Origin: Chondrosia reniformis
Lineage: Eukaryota > Porifera > Demospongiae > Chondrillida > Chondrillidae
Assembly (NCBI GenBank): GCA_947172415.1
Contig: OX359200.1
Coordinates: 1,428,501 to 1,492,500 of the forward strand
DNA: 64,000 bases
Reading direction: 5' to 3'
Shown here one piece after another: positions 1-11,800 of this stretch. The notes beneath the pieces are model-generated. The model was not told where the DNA came from and searched no databases. It worked only from the letters and a program-made list of their open reading frames with translations. Positions within the stretch are counted from its first letter, which is position 1; each line of letters starts with the position of its first letter. The position numbers were made by a program, and so were the translations under genes.

Positions 1-566
1 TATGTAGATGCTACAGCAGTAGTCAATTAAGTACATTGTATATAAGACAGCTAATTGTTGCCTAAACAAAATCATTACTTAACACATAGAAATAATTTTG
101 GCTGCATTAGGGCAATTGTACTATTTTTAATTTTTTTTTCTTCCTGAGACTACAAAGCTACGTAACATGTCAGATTGAGTCCATAAATTATGGTTTGATT
201 TGATTATCACAGAATGATTTATGAGAAAGTTTTTATTACTTAGTTAAATTTTACAATTTGTTGAGTACAATGGGCCCAATGAGCAAAAGATTACCAAAAG
301 TGTTGGCCACACATGAATTCACGTACGCATGTCACTATAGTGAACTGCATAGATATGGAACAGACAGTTTAAATCCTTCAAATTGTGTCAAGCTTATCTT
401 TCGGAACATATATTTTTCAACTCTGTGTCTAAAATGCAGTTTGGTTTTGATCAAAAGGTTTAAGCAGAAATCATATTTTCAAACCCTCAAAGAGTCAAAC
501 AACGTACCATCCAAAAGAAATGTTGATGTTGATAAATTTACTTGTGCGCCATGTAAGTACATATAT

Positions 567-3500
567 CTAATACCTTCGAGGTCGAGATATCTCATGTTCA
601 ATAGTAATATCTTCTTCCTTAATTATTGATCCATTCTCCTCTTTTGAATTTAGCTCTGTTTTTAATTCTACAATCAACTGACGGATCTCTGGGTTATCAG
701 CAATTGCTACAGAAATGTAAAGCAACAGGTCAGGTCAAATAATTAGTAAATTGTGGCATACAACAGCCCAAACAAGCTTTCAACAGAATTACATTGAAAA
801 TAGGGCAAGTCCCTTTGATAGTATGCAGTGTTGTTAGGTTGTCATGGAAATATATCTAAAATTAAAGATAGCCTGGAAGTTACAAAGTGCAAAAAATTGA
901 CCTAACAAGTATTTCGAATTTAAAAACTCGTGGGGCATCCCCCGCACTTGAACTACTTGTCTGCATCATTGGGCTTTAACAATTGAACATTACAAATAAT
1001 GATAGAAAAGCTTCGTTAGCTAAAGCTTCCTGAATGCCACCATTTGCAAAAATGATGTATTGATGTATAAATTAAGTGTAATAATAGTTATGAATGAACT
1101 CGTATTATACATATATCGTCTATATATATGTATATCTATCTTTCTGTAACATGAAGCCATACAATGGAATCGGCAAATGAAAACAATATGCCTGTGGCAG
1201 CCCTAAAAATCTCAAAACTCCAAATGATTAAATACTACCATAACTACAAAATGAAAACATTTACTGTTTGAAGTGGTCTCCCTCATTCCAAGTACTTTGA
1301 CTGAGAGACTGTCAATTCAGAAACATTAGCTTTTGGTGCTCCTATGTTTGGTGTACGTATCCGCCAAAATAAATTCCCACCGAAATTCCAGTGTATATGT
1401 ATAAGGCAACTCACCAAAGGGAGTTTCCCCTAGATGATTTCTACAATCTATGTCACAATGTTTCCTTGCAAGTTTCTGCATCACTTCACGCTAGTTCATA
1501 AAATAAGAATGTTATTACAGGTAAACATAAGTCTTTGTACGCTACATGGTGGCAATGGGAAGATATCATTATCTATGTACCGTAGATATACATTGTGTTT
1601 TAGAAACTAGGAAGTTCTTGTGATACACAATTACAAGTAACTATGGTTACTTTGGTTGACTTGATAAATAATTGAAATTACAAATACAAAATATTTGATT
1701 TGATTTTCTAAAGCTTTTGTTCAATGTCACAATACTGTAAAGGAATCCCTATATGTATATACTGAGTATGATGTCTCTGTAGGTTAGTTTTGAATAGATA
1801 AATGAAATAAAATAGAAACATTAGCTTGTCAAGACAAATTGTCAGATACACTGAAAACATAAAGAGGCTCTCACTTGCTGCCAACAAACTGCAGCATGAA
1901 AAGGGGTCCAACCGTCATTGTCCCTAACATTGATACTGGCTCCATTTTCTAAAAGGAAATCCAGCACTTCATGATATCCATTAGCAGCTGCAATGTGCAT
2001 CTATACAATAGACAAAGCACATTATCTCATAGACCATACCCACTAACAATACGTATAAATGTGTGGTCAATTAGGGCACAGCAAAGGATTCAAGCAGGGA
2101 GGCAATCAAGACATATTTTAAGGAAACTAATGAAGGAGGCTATTTTAAGGAATGTAACAAAGTGAGGGTTAGACTGGAGGAGACAGAGTTATAGCACAAA
2201 ACTACCATTATACAAAATGGCCTATAAAAGTGACATGTGGAGAGTAAAGATAACTTGTCTGTATGCGGCTATAAGGTCTGCCACAACTGACAACTAATTC
2301 TTACAAAATAGTTTGAACTGTACATACAGCAATTCACAATCTAAAATTCAATACATCTAATTGTAGAGAAGCAATGAAATCCTAATCACACCACAGTTTT
2401 CAAACAGTACAACTTCACACATGTTAGCTCTGACTGCTTAGACATGTAGCCTACATCTTATCACTTTTATGAAACCACAAGTGTATCCCCTGTAAAGTGT
2501 AGGCCATGGGTCCAAGCTCAATTACAGAGCCTACAAATATACTTCACTGATGAAGACAGCTATTCCTAGTTCTGGGGCCATTGAGTTCCATCTCCTGGGT
2601 GATTGGAGGCAATCACAGACAGTCACTATAGGACTTCAGCTCTCCAGCCCAGGATTGGTTATACACATTACATAATACATTATTAGTAGCAATAATCCTA
2701 TAGTGACTGTCTGTGATTGCCTCCAGTTACCCAATAATAATATTAGCACTAGTACAATCAGACCTGGTAAGCTATCTAATACACCACAAAACAGGTAAAC
2801 AATTTTCCTAAAGCATGTTGGGAATTTCCCTATTCTACAGCACTTCAAAATACTTCTACATAACATTTTGTGCCCCTTGAGATATTTTCGAATAGAACCC
2901 TGGTTACTGAGACTGCCTAATAGCAGCTACACATAGTACATACAGCGGTGGCTCCTTGTCCATCCTTAATATCCAGGGATCTCCCCGTCTTGACGCTCTC
3001 CTTAATGTCTGCTAACATGGCCTTGGGAGTGTTATCCCTTAACCCCTGCAACAGGTCATCAGTAAAACCTACACCCAAACAGGAAAGAACATCTTCAAAA
3101 CGTGCTCTATTTTGGTCACAATGTTAACAACACACAATGAATATCAGCCAAGGACCAAGATCAGGAAAAAGACAAAGATTCTCTGGGTCACTGATGAAGG
3201 GTGAAATTCCCAGAACCAGCTATCTGGTCCAATGGAGCAGAAGCAGAGGAGAAGGAGAAAATTCTTGTATCCTCATCCAAAGCTCTCTCCAGGTTTAGTT
3301 CCCTACAGGCTATTTTACAGAGTAGGTATAGCACGTAGGAAAATGGTGTAGTAGATTATTCAGCTCCTTTGGACACACAATTTGTCAAGCAAAATATCTA
3401 CCAAATCTACAGATGAAGGTTTAATATTTATGTACGTACGTACATACGTACATATGTATATCGTACATATACGGTAATGTTAGGTACAGTGTATGGTGCA

Positions 3501-6500
3501 TGGACAACAATTAACTTGTTGGTTACGATAATGGCGTCCCCCTCCCGGTTGTATGTATGTAAGTTTTGTCATGATATTCAAGCATAATATTAGAACATGA
3601 GAATTTACAGCAAAGAAACATTTTGGAATGTACATCTAAGTGTATGAATATTTGAACATGCTCTATATACTCTTTACAGATGATTAAAGTAGCTAGGCTA
3701 GGCTGATAAGAATAGTGCTATTCACAGGAGTGGCCTTAGAAAATCAAATACCTATATAACTACAATTACAATTTCACAGCCAATATATTCTAGATAGCAG
3801 TACCTATTTGATAATTATGCTATAGTGTTGAAAATTACTGCAAAGAAGTGATAATCAGTGAGCAGACAAAGTTACTCATTTACCTGCCTCCTCCATTTTC
3901 TTCTTGAACACATACTTGATATCACTGTCAGCAGCAACATCAATTGGCATGTGATCATCATTGTTAATGGCAACCAAGTTTGCGCCGCTCTCGAGGAGAA
4001 GGTTAATCATTTTCAGGTTTCCGGTGGCAGATGCTGCATGAAGTGGAGTCCATCCCTCAATGTCTCTTGCCTCCAGGTTACAGTTAAACTCAATAAGTAT
4101 TTCAGCTAGTTCTCTGGTGTTCTCAATGCAACACTACAGAGATTGGAGATACGCCTTTACTATATCAAACTACACCTCCTCCGGGACACACTACCTCCAA
4201 TAGGTAAAACTACACACTATACTGTAAATTAGGCTTGTAAAAGGTAATTTAGCTTACTAATAAGTCACTAAGAAACTGAGCTATAGATGTCAACTGAGTG
4301 TCTATACTCACATACCCTGTGAAGTGGTGTCAGTCCATCAGCATTAGCAATGTCAGACGATACTCCTGTTTCCAAAAGACGTTTCACTGTGAACAAAAAC
4401 GGAGCAATATCAGCTACTGAAAATAATAAAAGACTTTTCCTACTATTATATTGCAACTGAAAACATGTAGAAAAAGGTAATTACGTATTGTAAAATGAGG
4501 TAGAAAGTGAATACATATTCACGTAACAATTGTTTGTACTACCTTTGGTATCATACATAGACAGGCATGCATATTGACAATTAAACAGCATACGTACTCC
4601 CTTCCCATACGTACCCATAAATGAATACGTAGAAGGTGAGTCAGTATCCCCATATGTAAGCACGTAAACCAGCTAATTTATATTGACAGGCATGCATATT
4701 GATGATGAAACAATCAATAAACAATAAAACATAATAGCCTAATATGGTCACAGCCACATTATAAGATGGCTGACTAGACTATTAGGGTTTAAGTGTCTAT
4801 CAAATACTGTAGTGTGAACTTTGAGGATCAAAGCAAAGCAACTAGTTCAACATATATTAACACCAATTTAACTGTTTGTACCAAAATTGTTATATACATA
4901 GGCAATGGATTACTAGCTAATATCACTGGTGTCACATGACTGTAGTACAGGTGTCAACCTAGAAATTTACCAAAGTGGGACAGAAATGCTGAAAAAGTGG
5001 GACATTTGCTCAAAAAATTGAGACAATTTTTTTCCGCTCACTACGCTCATGATACTCTCAGCTACTCACACAAGCTGGAAACATCAATGGACTGAACTTC
5101 ACTCTTGGAATCCACTGTCTTAACACAGATACATACGGGGGGACGTATGTGGTATCACCTTTAAAACGGCTGTAACTGTTCGTCTAAGCTATTTATAGTG
5201 CTAAGCTAGAACACTTCAAAATCAGGACATTGAGGAGTGAGAGTGGGACAGCAGAACATCTGTAGGCAAATCGGGATGGTTGACACCTATGCATAGTATC
5301 CATAGATTTAGCACAAAGAGCCAAAGGCTCACAAAAAATCAAGAAGACAAAAATTCCTGGGTTGCTGATGAAGGGTGGAATTCCCTGAAGCAGCTGTCTG
5401 GCCCAGTGGAGTAGAAGAGAAGGAGAAGGAGAAAACTCTTGTATCCTCATCCAAAGCTCTTACTAGGTTTAGTTCCCTATAGGCCTTTACTCTTAAGTAG
5501 ATTTAGCCTGGTGAAACATTGTGTGCATATACTGTTAATACTTGCCAAATAAGTTCTCTATGACAGCTCTACAAAAATGTTTCTGCAATCATAATTAAAA
5601 ATACCCTTCCATTCCTATTACATATATTACATACCAGATATACATAAATACATTCAAATTGAATATACGTACGTACTTTTACACATACGTATGTAGCACT
5701 TCTAGTATATAAATTGAATACCAATTAAAAGATCAATTTTCATCATGTCAACAGTATAAGTTAACAATGTACATGTACTAGAATATACAACACTGCCAAA
5801 CATAATTACTACTACACCATTGATCACAGATTTTACAGTTTCACAATAAGTAGTCACTTCCTAACCTAAAACACTGTACATACGTACTACTGTATATAAG
5901 TACACAACTTCAGATTAGAATCTATATACTGTGATTACTTGCCAAATATGGTCACAGATACGGTAACCACATTATAAGATGGCTGACTAGACTATTAGGG
6001 TTTAATTGTCTATCAAATACTGTAGTGTGAACTTTGAGGATCAAATCAAAGCAACTAGCTCAAACAGACAACCTCTTAGATATATCCATCATTTAACTTT
6101 GAATGATAAAGATTATAAAAAGCTTTAACTTTCGATCTTAAAGTCCCCGTATTTTTTTCAACCTTCTAGATGATTGTTTAAATGTATATAGGCCTGGAGA
6201 TAGCATAAATCAAGTACATATACAAATTTACGGATCATGGAATGACTTGTAAAAATTGATTACCACAAGGTCGCTGATAATGATAATAAATATACAAACA
6301 TTTAAAGAACTTCAACAAAATTGTTAACAACAAAGAGAAAGGATTGGAGAGTAATGAAATAATTTATGAAAATTGAATTCCCTTGTTCACTCAATCAGAG
6401 TGTTACAGTTACAAGTGAAATGTCCCTACCAACCAGTCAAAACCTGACAATACCAGTATACTACGATAAGGCAAATATTTATCATCATTATTGAACTCTG

Positions 6501-7909
6501 GATATTACCCCTGCCCACTCATGTCCTCTTAGGAGCATAATGGGGAACTGAAGTTTTGCTTGATGGGTAGCCACTCAAACTTCCATCGTAAGCCATACTG
6601 ATGAGTCCTAATAAGGACGAAACAGCTGTCTATGGCTCGACCATCTTTTTGAGTGGCTAAGGGGAGACTCTGGTTCCCAGCAAGCGAACTTTGGTTCCAC
6701 CCATTATCTCATTGTGCTCCTCAGAAGACATGAGTGAGTGGGGTAATATCCAGAGTTCAATGATAATGATATCAATGCTTAAGATTGGTTTAGATCACTA
6801 TACTGTAGTCTACTATTTTAAGACCTTTTCAATAGCAGTACAGTAAAGTAGAAAGTAATCTTTTGAATATAAATTAGTTCAACACTTTCAGAATGAAACA
6901 CACTAAATAGTTTTTTTAAGAACAATTTTCAGGTTAAAAAATTAAAACATCTCATGGAAGTATCAAAAGAACCCTTTCTTATTGTTAACTATTAGGGGGC
7001 TGTTTCAGATACACTTTCAGTATGAAATTGGTGTATGCGTAATCAAAATACAACACTAACAAGTGGGATTCAAATACGTACAATACGTACACTGCAACAG
7101 TTTTCACACAACAATATCTTGGTATATGTATCTAATACTTGTCGATACCAGGTGTCCTACCATATGTACATACGTACCAGTGGAGAAGAAACGTAAAAGG
7201 ATGGCCCAGTAGAGAAGAAGAAAGGTAAAAGAGAAACCTCCTGTATCCTCATCTAAAGCTCTCACTAGGTTTAATTCCCTATAGGCCTTTTACTCTAAAG
7301 TAGATGTAGCAGGTAAGAAAAATGGTGTATTGATTATGTACATACTATATGTAGGTACGTACGTATATGTACTGTATACTATTCAACAACTCTTTAACTG
7401 GCGGAGAACAGAAAGGCAATATATACTAATTAATTTCTAATCTAATACCGAGCTAAACCATACACTGCATACAAGTTTGCATCTCGGGAGACAAGGACCG
7501 CGAAGGACATCCTCCACGTCGTCATCATCACCACCTCTGCCTCACACCGCAGGTAAGGCCTCGTACACGCGAGACCACGTAAACCAAAATAACAATCGCG
7601 CAGAGAGTGAGCTGCTTTTGAGCATGTCAGCTTCGTTGGTAGATAGCGGGACTTACCTTCACTACAGTCGTTTCGCATCACTGCTTCGTTTAAGTGGGCA
7701 TTATTAGAGAACTTTGTCTTTTGATCTTTATCTTTAATGCGAACAGAGCCAGTAGCAGTAAAGTTGTCTGTTTGTGCTGTATTCTGCTCCCACTCTCGCC
7801 ACTTCTGAAGCTGTTTCTTTCGCCTCGTTTTCGCCTTCTTTTGGCGCTGTGCGTTTGTCAATTTTTCCAACCTCGGCAGTTCGGCAACCAGCTCTTCATG
7901 ACTGGCCAT
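567..7909 (-). CDS. PPP1R16A: PPP1R16A/B (MYPT3/TIMAP)-like protein phosphatase 1 regulatory subunit, 7 exons seen
   Basis: Hand-spliced exons on the minus strand: 7657-7909, 4316-4386, 3884-4133, 2944-3068, 1875-2000, 1415-1490, 574-706; all junctions are GT-AG and in phase. The product starts [16 protein letters not shown], like vertebrate PPP1R16A/B, followed by a basic helix and a KTKF motif matching the RVxF-type PP1 docking site (KVKF in MYPT1). Ankyrin repeats follow, with the family-typical segments [26 protein letters not shown] and [11 protein letters not shown]. Family role: tethers the PP1 catalytic subunit to membranes or substrates. The last exon either reads to a TAG at 567-569 (346 aa) or splices at 573/572 to exons outside the window; the C-terminal part and CaaX box of vertebrate homologues were not found. 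Intron 1 (3.3 kb) is filled with repeats. PPP1R16A and B cannot be told apart here. Confidence 0.87.
3151..3370 (+). repeat. Interspersed repeat family A (hammerhead-like head, ~200 bp)
   Basis: Starts with a hammerhead-like core (CTGATGA at 3191-3197, then a GGG/CCC hairpin and GAA) and continues into a conserved tail containing TCTTGTATCCTCATCCAAAG and a TTTAGTTCCCTA box. Other copies lie at 5325-5510, 7175-7345, 10620-10765, 13826-13950 and 22490-22710 (+), and at 24950-25075 and 39500-39610 (-). All are in introns or between genes. Confidence 0.8.
4738..4853. repeat. Direct repeat, copy 1 (partner at 5944-6060)
   Basis: About 110 bp beginning AATATGGTCACAGCCACATT and ending near AAGCAACTAG is repeated with few changes 1.2 kb further on, in the same orientation and inside the same intron of the PPP1R16-like gene. 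It is either a local segmental duplication or two insertions of one element. No coding capacity. Confidence 0.75.
5325..5510 (+). repeat. Interspersed repeat family A
   Basis: Copy with CTGATGA at 5365-5371 followed by the GGG...CCC hairpin, GAAGCAGCTGTC and the family tail. It lies in intron 1 of the PPP1R16-like gene. Confidence 0.8.
5944..6060. repeat. Direct repeat, copy 2 (partner at 4738-4853)
   Basis: Second copy of the intronic direct repeat; it shares the stretches around GATGGCTGACTAGACTATTA and TGTGAACTTTGAGGATCAAA. See copy 1. Confidence 0.75.
6482..6771 (+). mobile_element. Inverted-repeat element carrying a complete hammerhead ribozyme
   Basis: The two ends are inverted copies of each other: a 5' arm with TTGAACTCTGGATATTACCC and a 3' arm with GGGTAATATCCAGAGTTCAA. 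Inner arms containing CCACTCAAA and TTTGAGTGG bracket a perfect hammerhead at 6591-6637. The element is non-coding and non-autonomous, in intron 1 of the PPP1R16-like gene. A solo end with the same GGGTAATATCCAGAGTTCAA occurs at about 33481-33500. Confidence 0.8.
6591..6637 (+). ncRNA. Hammerhead ribozyme, minimal type I
   Basis: Every conserved part is present. Stem I AGCCATA (6591-6597) pairs with TATGGCT (6631-6637). The core CTGATGA is at 6598-6604. Stem II is GTCC (6605-6608) with GGAC (6615-6618) around a 6-nt loop, followed by GAA (6619-6621). Stem III is the palindrome ACAGCTGT (6622-6629). The predicted cleavage site is after C6630, in a GUC triplet. Stem I appears extended further out by CCACTCAAA/TTTGAGTGG. 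The loopless 4-bp stem III is the form described for hammerheads in Penelope-like and small non-autonomous retroelements, which are thought to work best as dimers. Activity is inferred, not shown. Confidence 0.9.
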
Positions 7910-8147
7910 ATCTAGAGTATATACTAATAGCCAGAAATTGGGCTGAACCGTTTTGCGAATAAACTATACAATACTTCAACAAGTATAACTTTACATACCA
8001 TGCATATAAGGCGAGCCCGGAAATGAGAAAAATGGCGCCGACTACAACATCTGTATATCAAGTCTGAACATGGCTACTTTTAAAAATTCATTAAATAAGG
8101 ATGAATGAAAATTACATTATTATGACTTGAAAATTGATTTTTAAAAG
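7910..8147. promoter_or_regulatory. Gap between TONSL 3' end and the PPP1R16-like start
   Basis: 238 bp separate the TONSL stop from the start codon of the next gene in the same orientation, so this must hold the TONSL 3' UTR and the PPP1R16-like promoter and 5' UTR. No clear motif is recognised. Confidence 0.4.
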
Positions 8148-8781
8148 TCAAAATAAAGTAGCACCTCGATTACTAGATATAAGTTGAAGTAATCTCTTTT
8201 CTTCCGAGTCCTTCAGCTGATTTCCTGACAAATCACACAATAGAAATGGCTCTTTATGAAGTCTTAGTTCTCTTTCTAAGGTTTGCAGTTCCCTTTGTAC
8301 AGGTGAGACAATTCCACAATCACAAACATCTAGTTCTCTTATATGGCAGCTGGTGACAGCTGCACCAATGATCTTAAGGCAGTCATTTCCTATGTGCTTG
8401 TTACCAGCTAGTGATAGCTTGGCCAATGAAGAAACCTCTTGAATAATTCTGTCATGAGGAAATTTATATTATGTTAAGGAATGAATACATTTGCAGTTTA
8501 TAGGTTTCAAGGGACTGACTAACTGACTAATGATATGAGGGACTTCTTATGTAGAATTTATCCTAGTAAGGATTCATGTAATAAATTTCTAAACAATGTT
8601 GTACCACCAAATATTTAGTATAGACACAGAGAGTAAAAATTTTCACTGTCTACTACTGAGAAGACATACAAATACTTTCATCACCGATTGACAAATACTT
8701 ATGTATATCTGTAATGTCACAGTAAGTCTAACTTCCTGCATGTTAATCATGTGTACATACATATGTACTGCTACACACACA

Positions 8782-8829
<48 letters not shown>

Positions 8830-11800
8830 CACACACACACATGCTACACTGCTATACACACACTGTTACACTTTCTCCTCCTGTCACCCTTAGACTTGCT
8901 ACAATACACACAGACACATAAAGGAGAAATATTAAGCAATACATCCTAACAAACACTTTATGTATAAGATTATCAATTATGGATAATCTGGTTTATCTCC
9001 ACACATAGTACAAGTTCTCTAATGTAAATTGTACAGAGAAGTTTTCTTAGGCAGTCGCAGTTCTGTTATAATTTAAGCCACATCATTTAGAATACTGATA
9101 ATCCAGTTGCCTATCTAATGCAGCCAGATATTATAAAACCCTTAACATTAGCATAGACACATGAAAGTCCAGTCTAAGTGTGTCTATGATATTAATGCAC
9201 CATTAATGTGAGCGAAATTAACAATGCAATATCATTCGCTAACATTTATGGTCGCTAAAATATTTATTAATACGCATGCGCAGTAGCGTGGAGCAAGTAT
9301 TTACAACAAAGCATTAAATTTAATGGATGCTAATAAGTCATATAGGGTAAAACACTAAATATAATGGATGTTAATATTAAGGGGTTTACAGTAAATTGGA
9401 TGGTGAGACCAGATTAGGCAGGTTTCAATGTAGTAGGTTCCCATTAGCAGCTGAATCATGTAATATTCAATATGGTAAACGAGGCCAATGGCAATCCAAT
9501 TTTCACTTTAATTTCCCCTCCTCCACATGTGACAGAAAGCATACAGGAGAAAGGACACCTTCATATTTCATTATTTTAGTATAAACTTGTATGAAAGAAG
9601 GTAAAATGGATAGAAAGTGTATTAATAGATAGCATTCAGGGTAAAGTATGTGCAAATAGCACAGAATGTATAGCTGTTGGATCAGCTGTCAAAATATTGT
9701 GAAGTGAGAACTACAAATGTGCATATTACACATTGTAAAGTGCTTCATTGGGGTTATTAAAACGGGTAATACTGATAGAACTATACAATAGAATTGCCAG
9801 TCCATAATAGAAAAGATGGCGACTTCCTGTGATACCAGGCAGGCGACTAACTGTAAACTAAAGTGTGGAGTGGTCTTACGTACTTGTACAAGGAACCTCT
9901 AGTGGTTTCTATGAGAGCATAATTTCTTAACAAGATTCCATGTATTATAATTGTAAGCCGACAGCTTCCAATTTAGAAATTGAAAGTTATATGTTTGTTT
10001 ATCAACACCCTGCCCAAGGCATTACTTGGATGCCTAAATGATGTCAAGGATCATTACAACTCCATATGCAGCTGTCTTGTGTAAACATAGAGACATACCT
10101 TACAATGGTGTCTACTGCTGCAGCTGTGAGGTAGTTGCCGCTCAGGGACATCTCCTGTAAGTGAAGCATTCTTGTAAAGAAAACTGACTGCAACTTGTCC
10201 AGGTTGGGTACTGTCAAGCCACAAGCATGAAGTGACAAAGAAGTCAGTGATAACGATGGCTTAACTTCCTGCACAGAAAACAGGATTGTCTATTCCCAAA
10301 TTTGGGTATGTATAAGATATTTTGGGAGGGTAAAAATTTCCTCCTTAAATAAACCTGTTATATGTATATATTGGACCAATTAAACCATTGACATAGTGTT
10401 TCTTTCAGAGTATTCAGGAAGGGGAGGGCAAAATGATGATAATAGAAATGAAGGGGGGCAAGCATACATTTAGTGCACCCCACCTCGAAAAATGTGTACC
10501 CTCCTTTGAAAATGTAGTGTAGTATTATATAGCAATTATATATGTGCCAGAATTAACATTGGGCAAATCCCCCCCCCCCCCGAAAGAAACCCTGATTGTA
10601 CATTGCATTGTAAATATAACAGAAGAGAAGTAGAAGGAGAAAACTCTTGTATTCTCATCTAAAGCTCTCACTAGATTTAGTTCCCTATAGGCCTAACTCT
10701 AAAGCGTAATGGTGTATAGACCTTTACCCTAAAGTAGATGTATATATAGTATATTGAAAAATGATGTTATATGTATAACAGATAGTGGCTAAAATATTCA
10801 ATTGAAAAGGATGACTTAATTAGCTTAATTGTGGCTGGAAGTAACAGTGTCCAACATTTATTAGGGCATCAGTCATCTAATCTGCATGTGTACACAATCC
10901 CTAAAGTAAATTCTTTAAATACCTGTCTGTTGGTGAGGATTAAAAAGCATCACACTTATGAAAGTGAAATGACTTTGGAATGTGATGTTTGATAAGAAAA
11001 AAATCAAAAGATGTACAGAGAGGAGGAGTCTGGATAAGAAATTTCTGGGTACCCTAAAATTAATTTGACTTCTACTTATCAAAATCCATTATTTAATACA
11101 TAAATATGTATCACTGATATAACAACAACAACCACAGTATCCAAAACATGAATTTAATCAGAGAATAAGAGTAGTACTCTTTAAGTAGGGATGGTCCAAA
11201 AAAATGGCTGCCCTGTTCAATGTATATTATCAATGTCAATACATGTTTCAAGGTTCTACAACATTTGCAAAGTGAACTTATATAGGAACGAAAATAATGA
11301 ATAAAAGTATCATAAATATCTGAGATTTCCGGTTAAGGACATTTATTTTAGTATGCATTAAATAGGTACTTTGGCAGGGACAAATATACTTTTTCAACTT
11401 ATCCAAACATTTGAGTTGAGCAAGCTTGAATTAATCAGAATCCACTGTATTAATTAATGAACTTAACAGTAGAACTTGTCATAAATTATTCGAAATATTG
11501 ATTCAACTGGTCAAAACTGACTAGTAACCCAGCCCACTTTCAGTGGGAGTGGCTACCTAAGTAATGAGAAGCAGGCCATCACATACTCATGTATATACGT
11601 ATGTACACACAAACCTGACAGTCTTGGTTGAATGACGGTGAATGGGCGCTACTGGTGGAAGAGACATCCAGCAAATGAACACTGCTCAATGAGACAACGG
11701 CATTCAGCAAGGTTTGGATAGTGCCAGGGTTAGATATACGATTACCACTAAGCTTCAGGTCTACCATATTCGGCATATGCTGAAGAACTATATAGGAAAG

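Noticed and set aside
8643-8949. Frames of 65 and 82 aa rich in Cys/Val or His/Thr
   Set aside because: Translation of the CA/GCAC microsatellite in a TONSL intron.
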